Of a DNA stretch of 64,000 nt, positions 18,931 through 28,439 are shown one piece after another (position 1 is the first letter of the stretch; every line of letters begins with the position of its first letter). Source of the stretch: Oceanospirillum sanctuarii (GTDB taxonomy: Bacteria > Pseudomonadota > Gammaproteobacteria > Pseudomonadales > Halomonadaceae); contig NZ_MTBA01000004.1 in assembly GCF_002150805.1 (NCBI RefSeq), positions 744,001-808,000 of the forward strand, written 5' to 3'. The notes beneath the pieces are model-generated. The model made no database searches. It was not told the origin of the DNA and worked only from the letters and a program-made list of their open reading frames with translations. The position numbers and the translations under genes are program-made.

Positions 18931-20163
18931 TTACTGAATCTGATCTGTGATGACCAGCTTCACAACCTCTTTATGACTCACCGGATACGGACCACTCATG
19001 CCCTGCCAGTCACCGGACTGAGGCTCAGGTGTTCCGCCCTTGGCGATACGGGCCGTCAGGTTGACCTGCTCGGCACTGGACAGACGCGCCATCGGCGCTA
19101 CCGCCATGGAATCATCCAGCGTTACCACAATCGGCAGATCAGCAACGGTCAGACGAGCTGCTGCCAGCGGCATTGGCGGACCACCCTGAGGCGCACGGGC
19201 AAAGATAAACACGGTATCCGTTGGGCTGGCACCCGCTTTCGCAGCAGCACTCAGATCCACTTCCACCTTGATGGATGGGCCCGCGATAGCAACATCAACG
19301 GTTTCACCCTGCTCTTCCAGACGACGTACCGCTTCACTCACACCGGCACGGATTGCATTAGCACTGTTCGGATCGCTGATAAACTTCAGCGCTTTCTGCC
19401 AGTAATCGATCGCCGCACGATACTCACCGGCTTCAAAGGAGGAGATACCACGCAGACCCAGAGCCGCAGCTTCATTCGGATCCGCCTGCAGGGCTTCATC
19501 CAGCAGAGCATCGATCTGAGGCGTCATCACATTCTGGTTAGCGAAATACAGCGCCTGAGCATGTTGCGCCAGAGCCACAGCGGTACGACCTTCGATACGG
19601 ATCACTTCTTCAATCGCCGCAGCGGCATCAGCGAAGCGTCCCAGATTCATATAGGTACGGGCCAGCAGGAACCAGCCATCGGCACTGTCCGGATTCTGTT
19701 TCAGGCTCTGTTCCAGACGACTCACCAGCTCTTCCACCGATGGCATCTGACCACTCTGACGATCCATCGCCAGTGCAACACCGCCGCTGTTACCCTTGAT
19801 GAAGTACCAGCCAACTGAACCCACCAGAATCAGGGCAACCAGTACCAGACTCAGTACAATACCCGGACGGGTGGAACGCAGTACCGGAATCTCTTTATCA
19901 CCCACATCATCCAGCAGGGTCTGTTCCAGTTCTGATTTCATCTGCTCAAACTGTTCCGGCAGCAGGTTGCCCTGCTCCAGTTCGTTGTTCAGTTCCTGCA
20001 GACGCTGGCGAAACATCGCCACATTTTGTTCGGTTAATTCTTCTTCCGTCAGGCTCTGAGCCTGATTTCGGTTTCTTACCAGCGGCAGCAATACAAAGAT
20101 GGCTGCCAGTGCAGACAAAGCTGCAATACCGATCCAGAGAGGTGTCATATCTCTAAAACTCAA
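18931..20163 (-). CDS. ccmI: Cytochrome c biogenesis protein CcmI (TPR chaperone)
   Basis: CcmI (CycH) holds apocytochrome c for the heme ligation complex CcmFHI in the periplasm. The 410-residue protein has an N-terminal membrane segment (WIGIAALSALAAIFVLLPLV), a cytoplasmic coiled loop (QRLQELNNELEQGNLLPEQFEQM), a second membrane helix (about 103-123), then TPR-like helices (DSADGWFLLARTYMNLGRFADA, about 155-290) and a C-terminal beta-rich domain (VFIFARAPQGGPPMPLAAARL). Last gene of the operon, just before the terminator at 18775-18808; 67 bp separate it from ccmH. Confidence 0.95.
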   Translation of the reverse strand: MSFRDMTPLWIGIAALSALAAIFVLLPLVRNRNQAQSLTEEELTEQNVAMFRQRLQELNNELEQGNLLPEQFEQMKSELEQTLLDDVGDKEIPVLRSTRPGIVLSLVLVALILVGSVGWYFIKGNSGGVALAMDRQSGQMPSVEELVSRLEQSLKQNPDSADGWFLLARTYMNLGRFADAAAAIEEVIRIEGRTAVALAQHAQALYFANQNVMTPQIDALLDEALQADPNEAAALGLRGISSFEAGEYRAAIDYWQKALKFISDPNSANAIRAGVSEAVRRLEEQGETVDVAIAGPSIKVEVDLSAAAKAGASPTDTVFIFARAPQGGPPMPLAAARLTVADLPIVVTLDDSMAVAPMARLSSAEQVNLTARIAKGGTPEPQSGDWQGMSGPYPVSHKEVVKLVITDQIQ

Positions 20164-20230
20164 CTATCGGTGAATCCAACGCCGGCGAGCCGGCGACGTG
20201 TGGTGTTCTTAAACTCAGGTACTTCTGAGA

Positions 20231-20731
20231 TCAGCCCGAATGCTTATTCAGCAGCTTGTTCAGACGCTCACGGTCATCCTCTGAGATCTGCTGAGCATCT
20301 TGAGCTGCCTTGCGATTGCCCCGCAGCAGCATAAAGACTACCAGCCCGGCCAGAAGCAGCAGAGCAAAAGGGCCAAACCACAGCAGATAAGTCAGAGAGT
20401 TCATCGGTGGTTCGTACAGCACAAAGTTGCCGTAACGTGCCACCATAAAATCCAGAATCTCTTCGTCGGTGTAGCCTTCATTCAACAGACGATAAACCTG
20501 CTGACGCAGATCCGCCGCGATACCGGCATCGGAGTCGATGATGTTCTGGTTCTGACATTTCGGACAACGCAGTACTGCTGCCAGATCCTGATAGCGGGTG
20601 CGCAGCTCGTCGTTTTTGAACTCGAAGGCATCAATGGTCGCCTGCGCCACCGGAGCGTAGGAAAACGCCGTGACCAGAGACAGGGCAACCAGCAGAGCTA
20701 ACCACAGGGCTTTTATCTTATTCAGCGCCAT
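20231..20731 (-). CDS. ccmH: Cytochrome c maturation protein CcmH (apocytochrome reductase)
   Basis: Keeps the CXXCH heme-binding cysteines of apocytochrome c reduced. The 166-residue product has a signal peptide (residues about 1-30), the redox pair Cys56/Cys59 in LRCPKCQNQNIIDSDAGIA, and a membrane helix (LLWFGPFALLLLAGLVVFMLL, about 115-135). This is the short CcmH type; the TPR part is a separate gene, ccmI. Four bases after ccmG. Confidence 0.97.
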   Translation of the reverse strand: MALNKIKALWLALLVALSLVTAFSYAPVAQATIDAFEFKNDELRTRYQDLAAVLRCPKCQNQNIIDSDAGIAADLRQQVYRLLNEGYTDEEILDFMVARYGNFVLYEPPMNSLTYLLWFGPFALLLLAGLVVFMLLRGNRKAAQDAQQISEDDRERLNKLLNKHSG

Positions 20732-20735
20732 TTGC

Positions 20736-21266
20736 TTATCTCCACTTGTTCACTTCTGGCAGCAGTTCGTTCAGCCAGATCTGACGATCGATCACACCAA
20801 CAAAGCGGTAACGGACGATGCCGTCTTTATCGACAATGTAAGTTTCCGGCGCACCATAAACTCCAAGATCCAGACCCACACGGCCATCTTCATCAAACAA
20901 GCTGAACTGGTAAGGATCCATATATTCATCCAGCCAGCGGATCGCTTCCGGACGCGTATCCTTGTAGTTCAGACCGAAGATTTTCAGACCGCTCTCTTTG
21001 GCGATGCGCACCAGCTCCGGGTGCTCCTGACGACAGGAAACACACCAGGTTGCCCAGACGTTCACCAGAGAGACTTCACCCTTGAGGGCATCCTGAGTGA
21101 TGGTCGCGTTCTCATCCTTTACCGTGCTCAGGTTAAACGCCGGGAAGGGTTTACCGATCAGAGCAGAAGGCAACTCGCGCGGGTCCAGTTTCAACCCTTG
21201 CCAGAGGAAAATGCCCATGACGAAAAAGATCACCAGTGGAATAAACAGCATCAGGCGACGTTTCAT
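20736..21266 (-). CDS. ccmG: Periplasmic thioredoxin CcmG/DsbE
   Basis: Membrane-tethered thioredoxin-like protein that passes reducing power to CcmH or apocytochrome c. The 176 residues begin with a signal anchor (MLFIPLVIFFVMGIFLW) and carry a thioredoxin fold with the active site WATWCVSCRQEHP (Cys75, Cys78) and cis-Pro region GAPETYIVD. The start overlaps the ccmF stop by 4 bp, indicating coupled translation. Confidence 0.97.
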   Translation of the reverse strand: MKRRLMLFIPLVIFFVMGIFLWQGLKLDPRELPSALIGKPFPAFNLSTVKDENATITQDALKGEVSLVNVWATWCVSCRQEHPELVRIAKESGLKIFGLNYKDTRPEAIRWLDEYMDPYQFSLFDEDGRVGLDLGVYGAPETYIVDKDGIVRYRFVGVIDRQIWLNELLPEVNKWR

Positions 21267-23299
21267 GCGGTAGCTCCTTCTGCAGATGAATCACTGTCTT
21301 TGGATGCAGACTTGCTTGCAGATTCAGTACCGGCTTTCGCTTTCACTTCACGGGCAGCCATACGGCGGTAGCGCTTATCCACAGCAGCCAACAGGCCACC
21401 CAGAGTCATCACCACACCACCGATCCACAACCAGCGTACATAAGGCTTGTGCTGAACACGCATCGCCCAGGCATCACCTTCCAGCGGCTCCCCCATGGCA
21501 ACATAGATATCGCGGAAGATACCCCAGTCGATGGCCGCTTCCGTCATCACCTGATTACGGGCGATGTAACGGCGCTTCTGCGGGTACATCACAGCTTCCA
21601 GCTTGTCATCCAGGTAAACACGAATTTCTGCCTGATCTGCGGTCCAGTTCGGGCCATCAACGTGTTTCACTTCGATCATTTCAAAACGGTAGTCACCGGC
21701 TACTGCGCTGCCACCCGGTACCAGACGCACATCACGCTCCAGGGTGTAGTTGGACACCATCGCCATACCGACAACGGTAATGGCCGCACCGATATGACCC
21801 AGCACCATGCCCCAGTAACTACGGCCAAGGCCTTTCAGACCCGCGTAGTTCCAACCTTTGTTTTTCAGCTTCTCGTTCATATCACGCAGCTGAGTAAAGG
21901 TGATCCAGAACGCCAGTGTCATCCCCACGAAAACGTAGGTGTTCCACTCGCCGCCAGCGATAAACGGCAGCGCGGCACCCAGAACCAAACTCAGTACACC
22001 GGATAACCAGATGCGTTGTTTCAGAACCGGCCAGCCAATATCTTTCCAGCGGGATACCGGGCCAAGACCCATAAAGATACCCAGCACACTCATCAGAGGC
22101 ACAAACACGGCATTAAAGTAAGGAGGGCCTACGGAGATCTTACCCAGACCCAGCGCATCCAGCAGCAGCGGGTAAAGCGTACCCAGCAGCACGGTCACCA
22201 TCACGATAACCAGCAGGATGTTGTTCATCAGCAGGAAGAACTCACGGGAGATCCAGCTGAAACCGATTTTGGCTTTTACATCCGGCGCACGCAGAGCGTA
22301 CAGCACAAAAGAACCGCCGATACAGATCACCAGCATCGCCAGAATGTAGTAACCGCGCTCAGGGTCGGTGGCAAACGCATGTACCGAGGTCAGAACACCG
22401 GAACGCACTAGGAAGGTACCCAGCAGACTCAGGGAGAAAGCGATAATCGCCAGCAGTACGGTCCAGTTTTTGAACACGCCACGCTTTTCCGTTACTGCCA
22501 GCGAGTGCATCAGAGCTGTACCCACCAGCCATGGCATAAAGGACGCGTTCTCAACCGGATCCCAGAACCACCAGCCGCCCCAGCCAAGCTCGTAGTACGC
22601 CCACCAGCTACCCAGTGCGATACCCAGCGTCAGAAACGCCCAGGCTACAGAGGTCCATGGACGGGACCAGCGCGCCCATGCGGTATCCAGACGGCCACCG
22701 ATCAGAGCGGCAATGGCAAAAGCAAAAGCAACAGAGAAGCCCACATAGCCCATGTAAAGCATCGGCGGGTGAACGATCAGACCGAAATCCTGCAGCAGCG
22801 GGTTCAGGTCACCACCATCCGCTGGGAAGGTCGGCAGATAGCGATCAAACGGGTTCGAGGTCAGCAGTACAAAAGAGATAAAACCAACACTGATCATACC
22901 CAGCACTGAGATAACTCTCGCCAGCATATCGTCAGGCAGGCTGCGACTGAAGATGGTTACCGCAAAGCTCCAGGCCGCCAGAATCCAAACCCACAGCAGC
23001 AGAGAACCTTCGTGGCCGCCCCAGACCGCACTGATTTTATAGGCGGTTGGCAGAGCACTGTTGGAGTTATTGGCCACATAGGCAACGGAGAAATCATCCG
23101 TCACAAAAGCGTACGCCAGAAGAACCAGAGCCAGAGAGACAAAGAAGAACTGCCCCCAGACCATAGGAGAGCCATAGCTCATCCAGCCGGTCATTCTCAG
23201 CTGAGCACCTAACAAAGGAACAACAGACTGAACCAGCGCCATGACAAGCGCGAGAATCAGCGCATAGTGCCCCAGTTCAGGGAACATTAGTGCGGTCAT
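21263..23299 (-). CDS. ccmF: Heme lyase CcmF
   Basis: Integral membrane subunit of the CcmFHI ligase that attaches heme to apocytochrome c. The 678-residue product has about 15 hydrophobic segments and the tryptophan-rich WWD signature GWGGWWFWDPVENASFMPWL, the heme-handling motif of the family. Periplasmic His residues flank this region (VHPPMLYMGY, ALMHSLAV). The charged C-terminal tail (KAKAGTESASKSASKDSDSS) is low-complexity. It is separated from ccmE by 115 bp containing two short inverted repeats. Confidence 0.97.
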   Translation of the reverse strand: MTALMFPELGHYALILALVMALVQSVVPLLGAQLRMTGWMSYGSPMVWGQFFFVSLALVLLAYAFVTDDFSVAYVANNSNSALPTAYKISAVWGGHEGSLLLWVWILAAWSFAVTIFSRSLPDDMLARVISVLGMISVGFISFVLLTSNPFDRYLPTFPADGGDLNPLLQDFGLIVHPPMLYMGYVGFSVAFAFAIAALIGGRLDTAWARWSRPWTSVAWAFLTLGIALGSWWAYYELGWGGWWFWDPVENASFMPWLVGTALMHSLAVTEKRGVFKNWTVLLAIIAFSLSLLGTFLVRSGVLTSVHAFATDPERGYYILAMLVICIGGSFVLYALRAPDVKAKIGFSWISREFFLLMNNILLVIVMVTVLLGTLYPLLLDALGLGKISVGPPYFNAVFVPLMSVLGIFMGLGPVSRWKDIGWPVLKQRIWLSGVLSLVLGAALPFIAGGEWNTYVFVGMTLAFWITFTQLRDMNEKLKNKGWNYAGLKGLGRSYWGMVLGHIGAAITVVGMAMVSNYTLERDVRLVPGGSAVAGDYRFEMIEVKHVDGPNWTADQAEIRVYLDDKLEAVMYPQKRRYIARNQVMTEAAIDWGIFRDIYVAMGEPLEGDAWAMRVQHKPYVRWLWIGGVVMTLGGLLAAVDKRYRRMAAREVKAKAGTESASKSASKDSDSSAEGATA

Positions 23300-23382
23300 A
23301 GTAACCTCGGTGATTTAAAAGGGTATTCTTTGCTGCAGCCGGTCCGCTGAATCCGGACACAGGCAAATTTTGGATAGAACAA

Positions 23383-23401
23383 GGCCCGAATCAATCGGGC
23401 C
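23383..23401 (-). terminator. Weak hairpin between ccmE and ccmF
   Basis: GGCCCGA and TCGGGCC form a 7-bp stem with a five-base loop, followed on the minus strand by TTGTTCT. It might attenuate transcription into ccmF, but the T-tract is poor. Confidence 0.35.
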
Positions 23402-23414
23402 TGCTCATTGTGCG

Positions 23415-23876
23415 TTATTGTGCCGGCGCGCCACTCTCGCCATAAGCGGTTTTACCACTGGCTTTCAGTGCAGCTTCCACTTCAGGCGGCATATAGTTCT
23501 CATCGTGTTTCGCCAGTACTTCAGATGCTTCAAACTGGCCATCGGCATTCATAGAACCCATAGTCACAATACCCTGACCTTCACGGAACAGGTCCGGCAG
23601 GATACCGCTGTATTTCACAACCACTTCGTGCTCGTAATCCGTTACCGCAAACTCAACATCCAGACTGTCAGGTGCACGTTTGATACTGCCTTCAACCACC
23701 ATGCCACCGGCACGGATACGCTGACCAACCGGCGCTTCGCCCTGAGCGATCTGGGTCGGGGTGTAGAAAAGATTGATGTTTTCCGACAGGGCAAACAACA
23801 CAAGACCCACAGCCACCGCCACCGCAGCGACCATAGAACTTAACAGGACAAGTTTCTTTTTACGTTTCGGATTCAT
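23415..23876 (-). CDS. ccmE: Periplasmic heme chaperone CcmE
   Basis: Carries heme covalently from CcmABCD to the CcmF ligase. The 153-residue protein has an N-terminal membrane anchor ([22 protein letters not shown]) and an OB-fold with the heme-binding His124 in [11 protein letters not shown] (HxxxY motif). Its ATG overlaps the ccmD stop by 4 bp (ATGA). Confidence 0.97.
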   Translation of the reverse strand: MNPKRKKKLVLLSSMVAAVAVAVGLVLFALSENINLFYTPTQIAQGEAPVGQRIRAGGMVVEGSIKRAPDSLDVEFAVTDYEHEVVVKYSGILPDLFREGQGIVTMGSMNADGQFEASEVLAKHDENYMPPEVEAALKASGKTAYGESGAPAQ

Positions 23877-24052
23877 GATGTTTTTTGCTCCCGGCGCAGT
23901 TTACGCGCCTGCTCTTTAACCAGCTGACCTTTGTGCATGATGGGCAGCACAACATTGATTGCCAGCAGTACGGCACTTAACCCATAGGCCATCCAGACAT
24001 AAAGTCCGTGACCGCCCATATTTAAAAACTCAGAAAAAGACTCAAAATACAT
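23873..24052 (-). CDS. ccmD: Heme exporter small membrane protein CcmD
   Basis: A short 59-residue gene in the gap between ccmC and ccmE. The product begins [20 protein letters not shown], contains one membrane helix (about residues 16-38), and ends in a positively charged coil ([15 protein letters not shown]), exactly the CcmD pattern. CcmD helps release holo-CcmE from the CcmABC complex. Its TGA overlaps the ccmE ATG. Confidence 0.93.
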   Translation of the reverse strand: MYFESFSEFLNMGGHGLYVWMAYGLSAVLLAINVVLPIMHKGQLVKEQARKLRREQKTS

Positions 24053-24146
24053 AATGTTTTCTCGACAGACTCTTTATGTACCGCAGCACGCTGCCCCATA
24101 TTCGACAAGCAAAATGCTCAGGGTTCAATTACCGGTTAGGTTCTGC

Positions 24147-24899
24147 TCAGCCCTTCTCACTGAGCAGCCCCTGAACCCACTGAGTGCGTTTTTCCCGCTC
24201 CAGAATCTCGTTACGGGTTCGCATCATCAGAACAACGGCAAAGAAACAGTAGAAGCCGATCACCATCACCAGAAGTGGCATCCACATCTCAGGCGGCATG
24301 GCAGGTTTTTCGGTCAGCTTGAACGTCGCTGGCTGGTGCAGAGTATTCCACCAGTCAACGGAATACTTAATGATCGGAATGTTCACCACACCAACCAGAG
24401 AGAGGATCGCACTGGCGCGGGCTGCAGATTGTTTGCTGTCAAAAGCTGACTGCAGCGCAATCACACCAAAATAGAGAAACAGCAGAATCAACATGGATGT
24501 CAGACGCGCATCCCAAACCCACCAGGCACCCCAGGTTGGTTTCCCCCAGACCGCACCGGTAAAGAGTGCGATAAAGGTCATGGTCGCACCGATAGGCGCA
24601 CAGGATTTGGCCACCATATCGGCCACTTTCATCTTCCAGATCAGGCCGATGCCACCGGCAATCGCCATAGCGAAGAAGATCGACTGAGCCAGAATCGCGG
24701 CAGGAACGTGGATATAGATAATTCGGAAGCTATTACCCTGCTGATAATCCGCTGGAGCAAAGGCTAATCCCCAGGTCGTACCAACCGTAATCAGAAGAAC
24801 GGCTGCTGCTGCAAACCAGGGAATCCAACGCCCGGTAATCTCATAAAACCACTTTGGCGAGCCCATTCGGTGAAACCAGGCGACAAATGTTTTCCACAT
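24147..24899 (-). CDS. ccmC: Heme handling protein CcmC
   Basis: Inner-membrane protein that loads heme onto CcmE. The 250 residues have six hydrophobic segments and the WWD motif WGKPTWGAWWVWDARLTSM, with flanking periplasmic histidines (IYIHVPAAILAQS and WWNTLHQPA). It lies after ccmB and before ccmD, the standard ccm order. Confidence 0.97.
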   Translation of the reverse strand: MWKTFVAWFHRMGSPKWFYEITGRWIPWFAAAAVLLITVGTTWGLAFAPADYQQGNSFRIIYIHVPAAILAQSIFFAMAIAGGIGLIWKMKVADMVAKSCAPIGATMTFIALFTGAVWGKPTWGAWWVWDARLTSMLILLFLYFGVIALQSAFDSKQSAARASAILSLVGVVNIPIIKYSVDWWNTLHQPATFKLTEKPAMPPEMWMPLLVMVIGFYCFFAVVLMMRTRNEILEREKRTQWVQGLLSEKG

Positions 24900-24927
24900 G
24901 ATGCTAACTCAAACTCTCTTCTTTCGA

Positions 24928-25677
24928 TTAACCGTTCAGGCTGATGCGCAGTGCCGCACCGGCAGCCAAGGGGGCCAGAACCAACGCCGTCATAAACATA
25001 GCGCCCATAATGGCCAGATGACCGGCCACCGCCATTCCATTTACCGCAGCGATCACAGAGCCTGTTCCGAAGATCAGAACAGGAATATACAGCGGTAAAA
25101 TCAACAAAGTCATCAGTACTCCGGTACGACGCAGCCCCACCGTTAGTGCTGCTCCGATGGCACCTACCAGACTCAGAGTCGGTGTTCCCAGTAGTAAACT
25201 CAGAAACAGAATGCCAAAGCCATCATCCGGCAGGAACATCATCACACCGAGTAAAGGTGCCAGCAGCGTCAGAGGTAAACCGGTTACCAGCCAATGCACT
25301 AAAACCTTGGACAGCACCATCACCGCTAGCGGGTGCGGGCTGATCACTAACTGCTCCAGCGAGCCATCGGCCATATCCTGCTGAAACAGACTATCCAGAG
25401 ACAACAGAGTTGCCAGCAGCGCTGCAACCCAGAGAACACCAGCGGCAATCTGCGCCAGAAAATCAGATTCCGGGCTGATACCAAGCGGAAACAACGTCAC
25501 CGCGATGGTGAAAAACAGCAAAGGGTTCACGATGTCTGAACGACGTCGGAATACCAGTAACAGATCCCGCTTCAGTGTGCCGGTAAAGGCGCGCCAGCTA
25601 CTGGTCCGCACACCGTCTTCCCGGCGTACAACACGCTGTTTTTCGTGAGCAAGTTGAGGGTTCGCATCGTTCGCCAT
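24928..25677 (-). CDS. ccmB: Heme exporter permease CcmB
   Basis: Membrane subunit of the CcmAB ABC complex. The 249-residue product has six hydrophobic helices and the CcmB features FFTIAVTLFPLGISPE and DGSLEQLVISPHPL. Its N-terminus (about 25 residues, MANDANPQLAHEKQ) is longer than usual, so a downstream start is possible. Its start touches the ccmA stop (shared base at 25677). Confidence 0.95.
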   Translation of the reverse strand: MANDANPQLAHEKQRVVRREDGVRTSSWRAFTGTLKRDLLLVFRRRSDIVNPLLFFTIAVTLFPLGISPESDFLAQIAAGVLWVAALLATLLSLDSLFQQDMADGSLEQLVISPHPLAVMVLSKVLVHWLVTGLPLTLLAPLLGVMMFLPDDGFGILFLSLLLGTPTLSLVGAIGAALTVGLRRTGVLMTLLILPLYIPVLIFGTGSVIAAVNGMAVAGHLAIMGAMFMTALVLAPLAAGAALRISLNG

Positions 25678-26324
25678 CAGGCTTGCTCCGTTTCAGATTG
25701 GTGACTCTGACCCAGTTGAATCACGTTAAGTTCCGTCGGCAGGGAAAGATTGTGGTGGGTGGTCAGAATGACGCCACCGCCCTGCTGAGCATGATCTGCA
25801 ATTAACTGCTCAATCTCTTTTACACCGCCCTGATCGATCGCCGTAAAGGGTTCATCCAGAATCCACAGAGGGGCTGCATGCAGGAACAAACGCGCCAGAG
25901 CAACGCGACGATGCTGACCCGCAGACAGGGTATAACAGGGAACATCTTCAAAGCCGGTCAGTTTGACCTGAGCAAGGGCATGATAGATATGATCAGTATC
26001 TGCCGGATGATAGAGCGACTGATACCAGCGCAGGTTTTCTTCCGGCGTCAGGTTCAGTTTGATTCCCGGCTGATGGCCGATAAAAAGAAGGTTTTCACGA
26101 AAATGGTCAGGGTCATCAGCAACCGGCTGACCTTTAAAAAAGAGTTCACCATCAAAGTCCGGCAGCAGGCCGGCAAGAATTCGCAGCAAGGATGTTTTGC
26201 CGGTTCCATTAGGTCCGGCAATCTGCAGTACGTCTCCGCAGTGCAGCTTAAAATCGAGATCACTGAACAGCAACCGGTCATCCCGCTCACATGCCAGCCC
26301 CTGCCCTGATAGCAATTCTTGCAC
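25677..26324 (-). CDS. ccmA: Heme exporter ATP-binding protein CcmA
   Basis: ATPase of the CcmABC complex; ATP hydrolysis releases holo-CcmE. Walker A GPNGTGKTSLLRIL, signature LSAGQHRRVALARLFL, and Walker B LWILDEPFTAID are all present. I start at the GTG at 26324 (VQELLSGQGLACERDDRLLF), which has AAGG about 8 nt upstream and gives the usual length of about 215 residues; the frame is open to a TTG at 26402, adding 26 unlikely residues. First gene of the operon, divergent from the FliK-like gene. Confidence 0.93.
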   Translation of the reverse strand: MQELLSGQGLACERDDRLLFSDLDFKLHCGDVLQIAGPNGTGKTSLLRILAGLLPDFDGELFFKGQPVADDPDHFRENLLFIGHQPGIKLNLTPEENLRWYQSLYHPADTDHIYHALAQVKLTGFEDVPCYTLSAGQHRRVALARLFLHAAPLWILDEPFTAIDQGGVKEIEQLIADHAQQGGGVILTTHHNLSLPTELNVIQLGQSHQSETEQA

Positions 26325-26606
26325 GTATCTAACCTTTTTGATGGATCTGCCGATATAGCTTCTGTTCTGCTTTTTAGTATTTGGCAATGCACCTTGGCTC
26401 AAAACAGAAGTGACCCAAGCGTCTAACTCAGCCTAAACTGGAACAGATCGGACGAAAAAATTGTTGGGGTTTTACATCATCCGGCCGAAGTCAGATAAAC
26501 CCACAAAAGAGCGCACTTTACTACGATTCACCCAGTTGCGCCACAGACCTGCATCAAGGTCTGACTCGTCATAAGTGTCTATAAACATGCTGAAAAACAG
26601 GTTGTT

Positions 26607-28439
26607 ATGCTAGAACAAGTCACACAGACACGGATAGACCAACAGATGGCCGCACTGATGGGAGCGATCCGTGCTGCCGTCAGTGGCAATACTGGCCTGA
26701 ATCAGGGACAAACAGCCTTGGCGGTGGTTCAGGTGCCGCAAAATGCGGCTGCGCAGAACCAGAATCCCGGCACTCAGAATCAACAGGGTCAGGCGCAATC
26801 AGGCCAGCCCCAATCAGGTCAGACAACGGCTACTCAATCCGGATCGGCTCAAGCGGCCTCAGGTCAGACATCGACTCAGGTTTCAAATGGCCAGCTTGCA
26901 ACCCAAACCAACACGGGTCAGGCCGGCGCACAAACAGCAGCAACTCAACAAGCCGTTCAGACTCAGCCAACTCAGGCACAAACTACGCAGGCTGCGGCTC
27001 AGGCAATGGTGAATCAGGTTAAAGCGCAGACATCGGCCACTATGGCTGCCGCCGTTGCCAGCGCCACATCAGCTCTAAAACCCGGCGCGAATGGTCAGTT
27101 GCAGGCTACTCTTTCGGCAACGAGCAACCCTGTCTCAACATCCACTCAAAACGCGGCAGCAGCACCCCAAGGGCAGACAGGGCTACAAGGAGCAGCATCG
27201 TTACAGGCACAAGCTCAGGCTGCTCAACAATCAACGACCGCGTCGCTGAATCAGCTGCTTAACCCCAATGGCAGCGGAAACAATCCGGTGCGGGTTCTGA
27301 TTCCACAGACAGGCCAGAGCGTTGAACTCCCGCAGCTAAAACCTCTTCCTGCAGGCACTCAGATTACCTTGCGTCAGGCGGGCAGTGCCCAGGTCGACAT
27401 TATTAAGGTACAGCTGCCTCAGAATCAGTCTGTTTCTCAAAACCAGCAGACATCCCAGAATCAAGCCGTACAATCGAACAGTGCAATCGCAAATCAGGCA
27501 GCACAAAAAGCGGCTCTTCAGCAAACTGCTATGACAGCACTGAGAGAATCCCTACCGGTTCAGCAGCCTGTGGCAGAAACTCTGGGCAGAATTCAGTCTC
27601 TACTGCCTCAGCTCAGTTCAGTACTCCGTGATAACCCGGCATTGCAGCAAGCAATGCAGATTATCGACAAGGCAACACTCAAGCTGTCCACTGAAGCGTC
27701 CCCTACTGGGCAAGCCGTTAAACAAAGCATTCAACGCAGCGGTGTTTTCCATGAAGCAGTCATGATGCAAGCTCTGCAACAGGCAGCGATGCCAAGTGGC
27801 GCGCCCATTACTCCGGTGGGCGATGATCTGAAAGGGGCTTTTTTCCAGATTTTCCGCCAGCTGACCCGAAGTGGCAATCAGGCAGAAGGTAGCTCAGAGC
27901 GCCCGCCCAGCAACAACGCTAAGGTAAGCGCCGAAGCGACTGCCGATGGCAAACAAGCTGCGCAGACTCAATTGGCAAGAAGCCTTCAGGAAGGACTTGC
28001 TCGTATCAGGAGCAATCAGCTACAGAGCAGTCCTGCAACCCGGGGAGCAGAACCTGCCGCAGGTGCAGCCATACAAACTGATATTCCCATTGCACTGAAC
28101 GGACAACTATCTGAGGTCAGAGTTAAAATTGATCAGGAGGTTTGGCCCGAAGAACAGAATCTTCAACCGGGTGAAGAATACAAACGTCGCTGGGTAATTG
28201 ATCTGAGCTTTTCACCACCGGAACTGGGCAATCTGCATGCACGTCTGCTTTATCAGAATGAAAAACTGAAAACACACCTTTGGGTTGAACAGGATGAGCA
28301 GCTGCCTGGTGTGAGTAAAAAGCTACACGAATTAAAAGAGCGCCTCAGCGCTTTAGGTATCGAAATTGAAGAGGTTCGCTGTCAGGCAGGAACGCCACAA
28401 CAGCCGCCCAAACCTGGTGTTCTGAGTCTTAAAGCATGA
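26607..28439 (+). CDS. Second FliK-like hook-length control protein (orphan)
   Basis: A 610-residue protein whose C-terminal 130 residues resemble the FliK/Flg_hook domain: LNGQLSEVRVKIDQEVWPEE, then LGNLHARLLYQNEKLKTHLWVEQDE and the helix LPGVSKKLHELKERLSALGI. The first about 300 residues are Gln/Ala/Thr-rich low-complexity sequence (repeated GQ, TQ, AQ words), typical of ruler-like linkers. The genuine fliK lies in the flagellar operon at 46404-48011, so this is a paralogue. The ATG overlaps nothing upstream; the stop overlaps the next gene by 4 bp (ATGA), coupling it to a free FlhB C-terminal domain. Such pairs occur beside ccm in Pseudomonas relatives; role unsettled. Confidence 0.8.
   Translation: MLEQVTQTRIDQQMAALMGAIRAAVSGNTGLNQGQTALAVVQVPQNAAAQNQNPGTQNQQGQAQSGQPQSGQTTATQSGSAQAASGQTSTQVSNGQLATQTNTGQAGAQTAATQQAVQTQPTQAQTTQAAAQAMVNQVKAQTSATMAAAVASATSALKPGANGQLQATLSATSNPVSTSTQNAAAAPQGQTGLQGAASLQAQAQAAQQSTTASLNQLLNPNGSGNNPVRVLIPQTGQSVELPQLKPLPAGTQITLRQAGSAQVDIIKVQLPQNQSVSQNQQTSQNQAVQSNSAIANQAAQKAALQQTAMTALRESLPVQQPVAETLGRIQSLLPQLSSVLRDNPALQQAMQIIDKATLKLSTEASPTGQAVKQSIQRSGVFHEAVMMQALQQAAMPSGAPITPVGDDLKGAFFQIFRQLTRSGNQAEGSSERPPSNNAKVSAEATADGKQAAQTQLARSLQEGLARIRSNQLQSSPATRGAEPAAGAAIQTDIPIALNGQLSEVRVKIDQEVWPEEQNLQPGEEYKRRWVIDLSFSPPELGNLHARLLYQNEKLKTHLWVEQDEQLPGVSKKLHELKERLSALGIEIEEVRCQAGTPQQPPKPGVLSLKA

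Noticed and set aside
26325-26402. N-terminal extension of CcmA from a TTG
   Set aside because: It would add 26 residues not seen in CcmA; the GTG at 26324 has a fitting ribosome site and the usual length.
26743-27260. CRISPR-like or satellite repeats in the Gln-rich part of the FliK-like gene
   Set aside because: The repeats are irregular codon-level repeats of a low-complexity protein, with no constant repeat-spacer unit.
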